Assembly: GCA_019314085.1 (NCBI GenBank)
Contig: JAFCZZ010000050.1
Location: 1 to 8,542 of the forward strand
Reading direction: 5' to 3'
Source of the DNA: Deltaproteobacteria bacterium
GTDB lineage: Bacteria; Desulfobacterota; Syntrophia; Syntrophales; UBA2210
DNA: 8,542 nucleotides
Position numbers and translations under genes: made by a program. The notes below the pieces were generated by a model. The model did no database searches, was not told where the DNA came from, and saw only the letters and a list, made by a program, of their open reading frames with translations. Below are positions 1-6,911 of the stretch, in pieces (positions within the stretch are counted from its first letter, which is position 1; the number at the start of each line of letters is the position of its first letter).

Positions 1-1
1 T

Positions 2-952
2 CGTTTCTTCAAGGAACGAGGCTTTACCTACATCCACACCCCCATCGTCACCGCCTCCGACTGCGAGGGGGCCGGGGAGATGTTCAGGGTCAGCACGTTT
101 GACCCGGGCAACATCCCGAAGGCGGATGGATCGGTAGATTATTCCCTGGATTTTTTCGGGAAGCAGGCGAACTTGACCGTGTCGGGCCAGCTTGAGGCAG
201 AGATGTTCGCCTTGGCGCTGGGCGATGTATACACCTTTGGGCCCACATTCAGGGCCGAAAACTCCAACACCCGCCGGCATGCCGCCGAATTCTGGATGGT
301 GGAACCGGAGATGGCGTTCTGCGATCTCGAAGGCGATATGGCCCTCGGCGAGGAGATGGTGAAATACCTGGTCGCCTATGTAATGGACGAATGCCGTGAC
401 GACCTCGACCTCTTTGCCCGATTTGTCGACAAGGGTCTGATGGCAACGCTGGAAAACATCGCCTCATCCGATTTCGTCCGGCTCCCCTACCGTGAGGCGG
501 TGGATATACTGAGCACGGTCAAGGACCACTTCGACTATGACGTGGACTTCGGGAAGGACCTTCAGTCCGAACACGAACACTACCTGACCGAGCAGCACTT
601 CAAGCGGCCGGTCATCGTCTACGATTACCCCGCCACGATCAAACCCTTTTACATGCGGGTCAATCCCGACGGGAAGACCGTCGCCGCCATGGATGTCCTG
701 GTCCCGAGCATCGGGGAGATCATCGGGGGGAGCCAGCGCGAAGAGCGACTCGACGTCCTGGAAGCGAGAATGAATGAAACCGGCCTGCCCAAGGAAGATT
801 ACTGGTGGTATTTGGACTCCCGGAAATTCGGAAGCGTCCCGCACAGCGGGTTCGGCCTGGGATTCGAGCGACTGATCATGCTGATCACCGGCATATCGAA
901 TATCCGGGATGTCATCCCCTTCCCCCGGACACCCAACAGCATAGAATTCTGA
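2..952 (+). CDS. asnS: Asparaginyl-tRNA synthetase, C-terminal part (5' end outside window)
   Basis: This cytoplasmic class II aminoacyl-tRNA synthetase charges tRNA-Asn with asparagine using ATP. The open frame runs in from the left edge at base 2 without a stop. About 316 residues are visible, against a usual length of about 430-460, so the N-terminal OB-fold anticodon-binding domain is missing. Visible landmarks are the motif 1 region ([13 protein letters not shown], from base 5), then GAGEMF and [13 protein letters not shown]. Motif 2 is [16 protein letters not shown] (from about base 248), and motif 3 is GFGLGFERL (about 848-877), followed by the AsnRS-type ending [10 protein letters not shown]. 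The ATG at base 80 is an internal methionine (GEMFRV) and not the true start. No terminator is seen in the 25 bp before the next gene, so the two are probably co-transcribed. AspRS is less likely because the [17 protein letters not shown] stretch is typical of AsnRS. Confidence 0.96.
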   Translation, partial: RFFKERGFTYIHTPIVTASDCEGAGEMFRVSTFDPGNIPKADGSVDYSLDFFGKQANLTVSGQLEAEMFALALGDVYTFGPTFRAENSNTRRHAAEFWMVEPEMAFCDLEGDMALGEEMVKYLVAYVMDECRDDLDLFARFVDKGLMATLENIASSDFVRLPYREAVDILSTVKDHFDYDVDFGKDLQSEHEHYLTEQHFKRPVIVYDYPATIKPFYMRVNPDGKTVAAMDVLVPSIGEIIGGSQREERLDVLEARMNETGLPKEDYWWYLDSRKFGSVPHSGFGLGFERLIMLITGISNIRDVIPFPRTPNSIEF

Positions 953-977
953 AACAGAAACAGGAAAGGAACGAAAC

Positions 978-2579
978 ATGATCAAGATAACCTGCATGGG
1001 CGCCGCAGGGACGGTAACGGGATCAAACTACCTTATCGAAGATTCCCGCGGCAAAAGGATAGTGGTGGACTGTGGCCTCTTCCAGGGAGGGAAACAGACC
1101 GAGTGGCGCAATTCGGCGGACTGGGGATTCGATCCGGGGGAGATAGACACTCTCCTGTTGACCCATGCGCACATCGACCACAGCGGCAGGATCCCCAAAC
1201 TCGTCAAGGACGGCTTCCAGGGGAAAATCATCACCTCTCCGCCCACGGCACAGCTGTGCGAGGTAATGCTCCTCGATTCAGGACACGTGCAGGAGATGGA
1301 CGCGGAGTGGCAGACACGAAGAAACAGACGCAGAAGTAAAAAGGGGATTGAACCGCTCTATACCGTGGAGGATGCCCAGAAAAGCCTTCAGTATTTCTCA
1401 CCCGTGGAACAGAATCAGACCATCGACATCGCACCGGGGATGAGGGCACGGTTTCTCAATGCGGGGCACATCCTTGGGTCCTCGATCATAGAACTGTGGG
1501 TAGATGACGGGGGGGCAGAGACAAAGATTGTCTTCTCCGGAGATATCGGCAAGAACAGACAGCTGATCGTCAAGGATCCCGCCGAAATAGCACAGGCGGA
1601 TTATCTCTTTATCGAATCGACCTACGGCAACCGCCTGCACCGCTCCTTCAAGGACAGCGAGGCGGAACTGCTGGACGCCATCCGGTATGCCGTATCAAAC
1701 AACGAAAAGGTGGTTATCCCGGCATTCGCGGTGGAGAGGACCCAGGAGATACTCTATATTCTGGGCGAATTTCAGCGCAGCGGTTCCCTGCCCGACATGC
1801 CGATCTATCTCGACAGCCCGCTCGCGATCAAGGCCACCGAGATATTCCGCAAAAACAAAAAGTACTACGACGAAGAGGCGATGGAGATCGTCAATCAGGG
1901 ATTCGATCCTTTTGACATGCTCAACCTGAAATTCACCCCCTCGACCGAAGAGTCCATGGCAATCAATAAAAAGCCGGGCTCCGCAATCGTTATCGCGGGG
2001 AGCGGCATGTGTACCGCGGGGAGAATCAAGCACCACCTCAAGCACAACCTGTGGCGCGAGGGAGCCAGTGTCATCATCGTGGGGTTTCAGGCCATGGGGA
2101 CCACCGGCAGGAGGATCGTGGACGGAGAGAAGAGTGTCCGGGTATTCGGAGAAAACGTCGCCGTGGCGGCAAAGGTTTATACCATCGGCGGATTCTCGGC
2201 ACATGCGGACCAGAAGGGACTCCTTGAGTGGGCGGGGCACTTTGCCGAGTCACATCCCCGCGTCTTTGTCATACACGGGGAGGCGACGGCCAGCGAGGCC
2301 CTCGCAGAAAAGCTCAGAGGAGATCTCAAACTGGAGGCCTATGTCCCAAAAATGGGAGAGTCGCTGATCCTCGAAGCCCAGAAGATGACCCGAGCACCGG
2401 CTCCCGGGGCGGCGCCGGAAGACCTGCAGCAGGTCATACAGGGGACCGTCATCAACCTCGAAAAAGAGCTGGAAGAGTTGAAGAAACGGCTCGCGGCAAA
2501 GAGCGGCAGGATCGAGGAGGCCGATATAGACCGGCTGAGAGATGTCGAGGAAGATCTGCGGATGATCCTTCCCGAATAG
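978..2579 (+). CDS. Beta-CASP metallo-beta-lactamase-fold RNase/exonuclease-like protein (YSH1/CPSF73-type)
   Basis: This is a predicted zinc-dependent ribonuclease of the bacterial CPSF73/Ysh1-like family, probably acting on RNA in the cytoplasm. Metallo-beta-lactamase motifs are THAHIDHSG (residues 62-70), the GHILGSS histidine H164, and SGDIG with D189. The beta-CASP part includes ESTYG (213-217, motif A acid), GSGMCTAGRIKHHL (341-354), GGFSAHAD (404-411, motif B H409) and VIHGE (H433, motif C). A histidine in motif C is usual for RNA-acting members, whereas DNA-acting members have valine. A basic patch lies at 114-122. The family is usually about 450-470 residues. Here an Ala/Pro-rich linker (about 471-480) leads into a charged, probably helical tail (481-533). 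The ATG at 978 follows AGGAAAGG with suitable spacing. The gene sits 25 bp after asnS. RNase J is less likely given the overall motif spacing and the tail. Confidence 0.92.
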   Translation: MIKITCMGAAGTVTGSNYLIEDSRGKRIVVDCGLFQGGKQTEWRNSADWGFDPGEIDTLLLTHAHIDHSGRIPKLVKDGFQGKIITSPPTAQLCEVMLLDSGHVQEMDAEWQTRRNRRRSKKGIEPLYTVEDAQKSLQYFSPVEQNQTIDIAPGMRARFLNAGHILGSSIIELWVDDGGAETKIVFSGDIGKNRQLIVKDPAEIAQADYLFIESTYGNRLHRSFKDSEAELLDAIRYAVSNNEKVVIPAFAVERTQEILYILGEFQRSGSLPDMPIYLDSPLAIKATEIFRKNKKYYDEEAMEIVNQGFDPFDMLNLKFTPSTEESMAINKKPGSAIVIAGSGMCTAGRIKHHLKHNLWREGASVIIVGFQAMGTTGRRIVDGEKSVRVFGENVAVAAKVYTIGGFSAHADQKGLLEWAGHFAESHPRVFVIHGEATASEALAEKLRGDLKLEAYVPKMGESLILEAQKMTRAPAPGAAPEDLQQVIQGTVINLEKELEELKKRLAAKSGRIEEADIDRLRDVEEDLRMILPE

Positions 2580-2584
2580 GAGGC

Positions 2585-3736
2585 TCAGCGGCGCAGCCGC
2601 TCCTTGAGCTCCATGATCCTCCGGTAGGATGCATCGATCCTCGCGGCAGGTATTTTCCCCTGGCGCACCAGCCTCTCCAGTATCGCGCCGGCCTTTGATG
2701 CGATATCCTCTTCAAAGACGGAGTTGTTGGCAAAAACGAGGATATCGACGCCCGCGAGAACAGCCCGCTCTATCGCAGTCTCAAGGCCGTAGGACTGGCT
2801 TATCGCCTTCATCTGCATGTCGTCAGAGACGATCACACCCCCATACCCCATATAATCGCGCAGGATGTGCATCACCTTGGGTGAGAGCGTGGCGGGCTCT
2901 TGGGGATCAAGTTTTTCGTTGAATACGTGGGCCGTCATAATCATATCGCACTTCCCCGCCTTGACAATCTTATCAAAGGGGATCAGTTCCTCGGGAGACC
3001 ACGTCTGTGTGATATCGACAAACCCCTCGTGCGAATCGGCGGCGGAACTCCCGTGACCGGGAAAGTGCTTGATGGCGGAGAGGATACCCCGTTCGTGCAG
3101 GGAATCGATAACCACAAGCGCCTGCCGGGTCACAACCGCCGGATCGGCGGAAAAAGACCGCTCCAGTTTTCCGATCACAGGATTATCCGGATTGGTATTC
3201 AGATCCACAACGGGGGCGAAGTTCAGGTTTATCCCCAGAGCGGATAATGTCTCAGCCGTCGTATCCGCGTACTTCTTCGTTGTCTCGATACGGTCCAGCG
3301 ATCCGAGATGCTGCGCCGACACGGACGGAGGGAACCCAAAGGCCTCCTTCAGACGGCAGACCCGCCCCCCCTCCTGATCGATCGCAATAAAGAGGGGAAT
3401 AGGGGCGGCGCCCTGCAGTGCGGCCACCAGACTTTTCGCCTGCCGCGGGGATTCGATATTTCTGACGGGAGAGGCCGACGGGACGTCGTAATCAAACAGG
3501 ATGACTCCCCCGACCCTTCCCGCTCTGATATCACGGATGACGGGGGACCCTGCATCCACCACGAGGCCCCTGAATCCAACCATCAGCATCTGTCCGATCT
3601 TCGCCCTGATCTCCGTCTCCGGGCCATCCGCCGCGGAGGAAGAGGGGATCATCATCCCGAAGACAACGATGACGGCGCACAGTGCCGCCAGACGAATCAG
3701 TTCTTCACATTTGTGCCGGAACGTGTTAGTTCTCAT
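2585..3736 (-). CDS. nagZ: Exported NagZ-like beta-N-acetylhexosaminidase (glycoside hydrolase family 3)
   Basis: GH3 hydrolases of this type remove beta-linked N-acetylglucosamine, classically from muropeptides during peptidoglycan recycling. In the 383-aa product, IDQEGGRV lies at 119-126, KHFPGHG at 223-229, and the family's Asp/His general acid-base loop DSH at 234-236. SDDMQM at 304-309 contains the likely nucleophile Asp305. The N-terminus (RHKCEELIRLAALCAVIVVFGMM, then SSSAADG; shown here in parts) looks like a Sec signal peptide or anchor of about 36 residues. The product is therefore probably periplasmic, unlike cytosolic enterobacterial NagZ. An in-frame upstream start at 3784 would add 16 residues. 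I prefer the ATG at 3736 because GAGGG sits 9 nt upstream and because it places the basic n-region next to the hydrophobic core. The gene is monocistronic here and converges on the beta-CASP gene 5 bp away. The symbol is by homology; exact substrate is not shown. Confidence 0.9.
   Translation of the reverse strand: MRTNTFRHKCEELIRLAALCAVIVVFGMMIPSSSAADGPETEIRAKIGQMLMVGFRGLVVDAGSPVIRDIRAGRVGGVILFDYDVPSASPVRNIESPRQAKSLVAALQGAAPIPLFIAIDQEGGRVCRLKEAFGFPPSVSAQHLGSLDRIETTKKYADTTAETLSALGINLNFAPVVDLNTNPDNPVIGKLERSFSADPAVVTRQALVVIDSLHERGILSAIKHFPGHGSSAADSHEGFVDITQTWSPEELIPFDKIVKAGKCDMIMTAHVFNEKLDPQEPATLSPKVMHILRDYMGYGGVIVSDDMQMKAISQSYGLETAIERAVLAGVDILVFANNSVFEEDIASKAGAILERLVRQGKIPAARIDASYRRIMELKERLRR
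2587..2601. other. GC-rich stem-loop at the junction of two convergent genes
   Basis: AGCGGC (2587-2592), a GCA loop and GCCGCT (2596-2601) form a perfect 6-bp hairpin. It lies within the final codons of the nagZ-like gene and starts 8 bp after the beta-CASP stop. No T tract follows on either strand, so it is not a standard terminator. It could still pause polymerase or stabilise 3' ends. Confidence 0.35.
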
Positions 3737-3744
3737 AAAAGTTT

Positions 3745-3751
3745 TCCCTCT
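3745..3751 (-). promoter_or_regulatory. Ribosome binding site of the nagZ-like gene
   Basis: Read on the minus strand this is AGAGGGA, with its GAGGG core ending 9 nt before the ATG at 3736. No comparable purine-rich site supports the upstream in-frame start at 3784, so this site decides the start. Confidence 0.6.
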
Positions 3752-3772
3752 GCCTGTAGTACCGGAAGGACT

Positions 3773-3778
3773 ATCATA
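3773..3778 (-). promoter_or_regulatory. Candidate -10 element for the nagZ-like gene
   Basis: On the minus strand this reads TATGAT, one base from the sigma-70 -10 consensus, placed about 37 nt upstream of the ATG at 3736. No good TTGACA-like -35 lies 16-18 nt further upstream, so the call is weak. Confidence 0.3.
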
Positions 3779-3791
3779 TCGCACGTGGGAA

Positions 3792-3808
3792 TGCCATAGA
3801 TCTTGGCA
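3792..3808. promoter_or_regulatory. Candidate operator: TGCCA-N7-TGGCA inverted repeat
   Basis: Two perfect 5-base half sites, TGCCA (3792-3796) and TGGCA (3804-3808), are separated by 7 bases. They cover the place where a -35 element would sit for the TATAAT at 3817. The spacing suits a dimeric regulator contacting one face of the helix. The regulator is not identifiable and 5-base half sites can occur by chance. Confidence 0.3.
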
Positions 3809-3816
3809 CTGGCTTA

Positions 3817-3822
3817 TATAAT
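3817..3822 (+). promoter_or_regulatory. Candidate -10 element for the acyl-CoA dehydrogenase operon
   Basis: A perfect TATAAT lies about 100 nt before the ATG at 3926. The hexamers 16-18 nt upstream (for example CCATAG) do not resemble TTGACA. If used, the promoter may depend on an activator, possibly one binding the adjacent inverted repeat. It implies a 5' leader of roughly 95 nt containing a short TGCTTCAAGCA palindrome (3859-3869). Confidence 0.35.
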
Positions 3823-3910
3823 TCAGGAAATGGAAGGCTGCACCTTAACATCGCTGACTGCTTCAAGCATGATTACCTGTGCAATGAAACTTGTCAAATA
3901 AACTATTTAC

Positions 3911-3916
3911 AGGAGG
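3911..3916 (+). promoter_or_regulatory. Strong Shine-Dalgarno of the acyl-CoA dehydrogenase
   Basis: AGGAGG, the full consensus core, ends 9 nt before the ATG at 3926. It fixes the start and suggests high translation of the first gene of the operon. A CCTGT at 3876-3880 could pair with ACAGG at 3909-3913 and partly mask it, but the stem would be only 5 bp. Confidence 0.8.
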
Positions 3917-3925
3917 AGAAGATAT

Positions 3926-5068
3926 ATGGATTTCAAGTTAACCGAACGGGACGAGATGCTTCAGAGAACTATTAGAGAATTTGCCGAAAAAGAGATTCCC
4001 CCCTACATGGACAAGATGGAAGAAACGGGGGAATTCCCCATGGATCTTTTAAAGGGACTGGCCGCCATGGGTATTCTCGGCGTCATCACCCCCCGGGAGT
4101 ATGGTGGTGCCGGCCTTGGGCACCTGGCACGCATTTTGGTCCTTGAACAACTGGGACGGGTCTGCCCCGCCATCCCCATGGCGCTGCAGGTTCACCATAT
4201 GTGCACCTACGCGCTGAACACATTCGGAAGCGAAGAGCAGAAGAAAAAGTACCTGCCCCCACTGGCACAGGGAGAGGCGCTGGGGGTGGTGGCGGTCACA
4301 GAACCATCGGGTGGTTCGGATGTCGCCGCTACAAAGTCAACGGGACGGCTGGAAGGCGACAAGTATATACTCAACGGCAGGAAGTGCTTCATCACGAACG
4401 CTCACGTCTCGAACACCTGGATTGTACCGGTTATGACGGGAGAAGGCCGGAAGGGCATGTCGGCGTTCATCGTGGAAAAAGATTTTCCCGGGGCCAAGAC
4501 CGGTCATATTGAAGACAAGGTGGGTCTGCGCGGCGCAAACACCGGAGAGCTAGTTTTCCAGGACTGCGAAGTGCCGAAAGAAAATCTGATCGGCGGTGAG
4601 GGAAACGGAATTGCGGTAGCGCTCGGGACCATCGGAAGTTGCGGACGTCCCGGAATGGCATGTGTGGGCCTCGGGATTCTGAACGCCGTCATCGAAGAGG
4701 CGGTCAAGTTTGCCACCGAACGCGAACTGTACGGAAAGCCGATTTCAAACCTCCAGGCGATCCAGTGGTACATTACCGAGATCTATTCGGACCTGGAAAT
4801 CGCCCGTCTGCTCGCGTACCGCGCCGGCTGGATGCTGGACAACAACATCCCGGCGGATGCAGCGGCGACACTGGCGAAACAGTGGATCTGCGAGGCGGCT
4901 GCCAGATCGGCACGAAAGGCAGTCGAGATTCACGGAAGCTATGGCATCCTGAAAGAATATCCGATTCAGAGACTGATGCGCGACGCTCTGGTGGCAGTTC
5001 CCGCCGGGGGTACGGCCGAGATCGCCAAACTCGTGCTTTCCCGCATCGCAATAAAGCAATACCAATAG
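3926..5068 (+). CDS. Acyl-CoA dehydrogenase family flavoprotein lacking both known catalytic-glutamate positions
   Basis: This FAD enzyme of the acyl-CoA dehydrogenase family has the usual length (380 aa) and domain order: N-terminal helical, middle beta, C-terminal helical. Family motifs are AVTEPSGGSD (123-132, flavin/substrate region), FITNAH (155-160), GLRGANTGEL (200-209), RELYGKPI (266-273, FAD contact) and EYPIQRLMRD (344-353). The segment that reads YEGT in MCAD/SCAD, where Glu is the alpha-proton-abstracting base, reads AGGT here (360-363). The base is therefore Gly361. The alternative base position used by long-chain and isovaleryl enzymes, just before the helix G arginine, is Gly240 in CGRPGMA. 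Alpha,beta-dehydrogenation by the textbook mechanism is therefore doubtful, and another residue or another reaction may apply. The gene heads an operon with etfBA, its probable electron partner. The acyl substrate cannot be deduced from sequence alone. Confidence 0.9.
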   Translation: MDFKLTERDEMLQRTIREFAEKEIPPYMDKMEETGEFPMDLLKGLAAMGILGVITPREYGGAGLGHLARILVLEQLGRVCPAIPMALQVHHMCTYALNTFGSEEQKKKYLPPLAQGEALGVVAVTEPSGGSDVAATKSTGRLEGDKYILNGRKCFITNAHVSNTWIVPVMTGEGRKGMSAFIVEKDFPGAKTGHIEDKVGLRGANTGELVFQDCEVPKENLIGGEGNGIAVALGTIGSCGRPGMACVGLGILNAVIEEAVKFATERELYGKPISNLQAIQWYITEIYSDLEIARLLAYRAGWMLDNNIPADAAATLAKQWICEAAARSARKAVEIHGSYGILKEYPIQRLMRDALVAVPAGGTAEIAKLVLSRIAIKQYQ

Positions 5069-5086
5069 AAAGACACGGAAACAGTC

Positions 5087-5887
5087 ATGCGTATCATTGT
5101 TTGCATCAAACCGGTCCCCGATCCTAAATATGCGAGCCGGGTGGTACTTGACGAAAGAACGAAGACCTTGAACCGCCAGGGTGTGCCGAGTGTCATCAAC
5201 CTCCTGGACAAGCACGCCCTTGAGGAGGCACTCCGGCTGCGCGAGCGTTTCGGCGGGGAGATCATTGTCGTGAGCATGGCCCCCGAGGCTTCTCTTCCCT
5301 TACTGCGGGAATCCCTGGCCATGGGAGCCGATCGCCTGGTGGTCCTTTCCGACCGGCGATTTGCCGGATCGGACACGCTGGCTACGGCTTCGATCATAGC
5401 GGCTGCCATCAGATCCATCGGTCACTTCGATCTCCTCTTGTGCGGCGACGAGACCACAGACAGCGGCACCGCTCAGGTCAGCCCCCAGATCGCGGAACTT
5501 CTTGGCGTTCCCAACCTCATGCACGTTAGTTCCATCCAGGTGTCGGACGAAAAGACCGTTCGGGTTCACTCAGAAATCGAGGACGGATATATGATTGCCG
5601 AGCTTGATCCACCGATGGTTCTGTCGGTGGTAAAGGAAATCAACGAGCCGCGGTACGTAACGCTGATGGACATACTTGATGGAGAACAAAAGGAAGCACG
5701 GGTCCTGACCGCCGATGACATGATCCTTGACGAACCCTGGATCGGTCTTGAGGGCTCACCGACTCAGATTGTCGATCTCGTGGTTCCCGAGAAAAAAACG
5801 AAGGCAGAAATGCTTCAGGGTGACGCGCGCGCGCAGGCTCAAACCCTGGCGGACCGGTTATACAGAATGGGGTTTTGCCATGGCTGA
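5087..5887 (+). CDS. etfB: Electron transfer flavoprotein beta subunit
   Basis: This is the small subunit of the EtfAB heterodimer, which carries electrons between the upstream dehydrogenase and a further acceptor or donor. The 266-aa product starts with the family signature MRIIVCIKPVPDP. It continues with LNRQGVPSVIN and DKHALEEALRLRERFGG, a layout resembling the anaerobe-type, often bifurcating, EtfB proteins. The nucleotide/flavin loop, GRQAIDGDTAQVGP in typical bifurcating members, is GDETTDSGTAQVSP here (120-133). TAQV is kept and the residues before it are changed. The gene begins 18 bp after the dehydrogenase with only a weak Shine-Dalgarno, so translational coupling is likely. Its last 8 bases overlap the start of etfA. 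Whether it bifurcates, binds AMP, or uses NAD(H) is unresolved. Confidence 0.94.
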   Translation: MRIIVCIKPVPDPKYASRVVLDERTKTLNRQGVPSVINLLDKHALEEALRLRERFGGEIIVVSMAPEASLPLLRESLAMGADRLVVLSDRRFAGSDTLATASIIAAAIRSIGHFDLLLCGDETTDSGTAQVSPQIAELLGVPNLMHVSSIQVSDEKTVRVHSEIEDGYMIAELDPPMVLSVVKEINEPRYVTLMDILDGEQKEARVLTADDMILDEPWIGLEGSPTQIVDLVVPEKKTKAEMLQGDARAQAQTLADRLYRMGFCHG

Positions 5888-6881
5888 GGGTCAATCGAAA
5901 TGTAAGCTCTGGGTCTTTGTTGAACAGCGCAAGGGTAAACTGGCTGAGGTAGGCATCGAACTGTTGGGCAAGGCTCTGGGGCTGGCAGAAAGTACCGGAT
6001 GGAACGTAGGTGCCGTCCTGCTTGGCCATCAGGTAGAGGCTCTCGCCGGTGAGATCCTCAGTTATGGTGCACATGAGGTAATCGTTGCCGACGATTCAGG
6101 GCTTGCAGACTACCAGAACCTGGCCTATGTGAAAGTCCTCGAACGAGCTATCAGGGAACACGAACCCGAAGTATTCCTCTTGGGCGCAACGGCCATGGGA
6201 ACCGATCTCGGCCCCAGGCTCTCGGCCCGACTGAGGACGGGTTTATCGGCGCACTGCATCGACCTCGAACTGAACAATAAAGGGGAACTATTGGCTGTCA
6301 TTCCCTGGTCCGGAGGGAACAGCCTCGGCCGGATTTCCTGCCCTCGCACCCGCCCGCAGATGGCTACGATCAATCCGGGTATCTTTGACATGCCTTCGGC
6401 AGGCACGGTTCGTGGCCACGTTATGCAGATCGATGGCACCGTGGACCACAGGGACTTCGGCTATCGTATAGTCGAAACACACCAGCAGGAAGCAAAACCC
6501 GGTGACCTTGAAACGGCGGAAGTAATCGTCGTGGGTGGATATGGCGTTGGCCGCAAGGAGGACTGGCACCACATCGGAGACCTGGCATCAATACTTAATG
6601 GAGCCGTCGGTGCAACACGGCCGCCGGTTGACGAGGGGTGGGCCGACGGACACCAGATGGTCGGTCAGAGCGGTCGAACCGTTTATCCTCGACTCTACAT
6701 CGGCGTCGGCATTTCAGGACACATGCACCACGTGGTCGGCATCAAAAAGACCGACCTGATGGTGGCGATCAACCAGGATCCCAACGCGGCTATCTTTGAC
6801 CACTGTGACCTCGGTCTGGTCGGTGATCTTAAAGATATTGTTCCGACGCTTATAGAATCACTCAAAAGCTATTCACAATAA
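5880..6881 (+). CDS. etfA: Electron transfer flavoprotein alpha subunit
   Basis: This is the large Etf subunit, which binds the FAD that shuttles electrons. The 333-aa product has the N-terminal Etf domain (about 9-200), including LLGATAMGTDLGPRLSARL and SCPRTRPQMATINPG (154-167). The C-terminal FAD domain has VGGYGVG (218-224), VGQSGRTVYPRLYIGVGISG (261-280), VAINQDP (295-301) and LVGD (313-316). The usual SGAIQH motif over the flavin reads SGHMHH (279-284), so an extra histidine pair sits near the isoalloxazine. There is no N-terminal ferredoxin extension. I chose the ATG at 5880, overlapping the etfB stop by 8 bases, because the family signature begins just after it. The longer frame from 5727 would add 51 unrelated residues inside etfB. 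Confidence 0.94.
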   Translation: MAEGQSKCKLWVFVEQRKGKLAEVGIELLGKALGLAESTGWNVGAVLLGHQVEALAGEILSYGAHEVIVADDSGLADYQNLAYVKVLERAIREHEPEVFLLGATAMGTDLGPRLSARLRTGLSAHCIDLELNNKGELLAVIPWSGGNSLGRISCPRTRPQMATINPGIFDMPSAGTVRGHVMQIDGTVDHRDFGYRIVETHQQEAKPGDLETAEVIVVGGYGVGRKEDWHHIGDLASILNGAVGATRPPVDEGWADGHQMVGQSGRTVYPRLYIGVGISGHMHHVVGIKKTDLMVAINQDPNAAIFDHCDLGLVGDLKDIVPTLIESLKSYSQ

Positions 6882-6911
6882 AGGACGGTCCTGAGATCGT
6901 GAAAGGAACAG

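Noticed and set aside
80..952. asnS start at the ATG at base 80
   Set aside because: The same frame is open to base 2 and encodes the conserved motif 1 region, so the gene begins before the window.
464..997. 177-residue open frame on the minus strand across the asnS 3' end
   Set aside because: It lies almost wholly antisense to asnS, whose protein is clearly conserved; no recognisable motif.
1695..2240. 181-residue open frame on the minus strand within the beta-CASP gene
   Set aside because: Antisense to a strongly conserved beta-CASP domain; composition reflects the GC-rich opposite strand.
2228..2698. 156-residue + strand frame spanning the beta-CASP end and nagZ end
   Set aside because: Out of frame with both real genes, Arg/Gly-rich, with no motif.
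3737..3784. Upstream start for the nagZ-like gene at 3784
   Set aside because: It lacks a ribosome site and would put 16 polar residues before the signal peptide; the ATG at 3736 has GAGGG at 9 nt.
3804..3819. Sigma-54-like promoter beginning TGGCAC upstream of the acyl-CoA dehydrogenase
   Set aside because: The -24 half is perfect, but the -12 half should contain GC in TTGCA and reads TATAT at that spacing.
5727..5879. Longer etfA frame starting at 5727
   Set aside because: The extra 51 residues lie inside etfB, are basic and unlike EtfA, and the family sequence starts right after the ATG at 5880.
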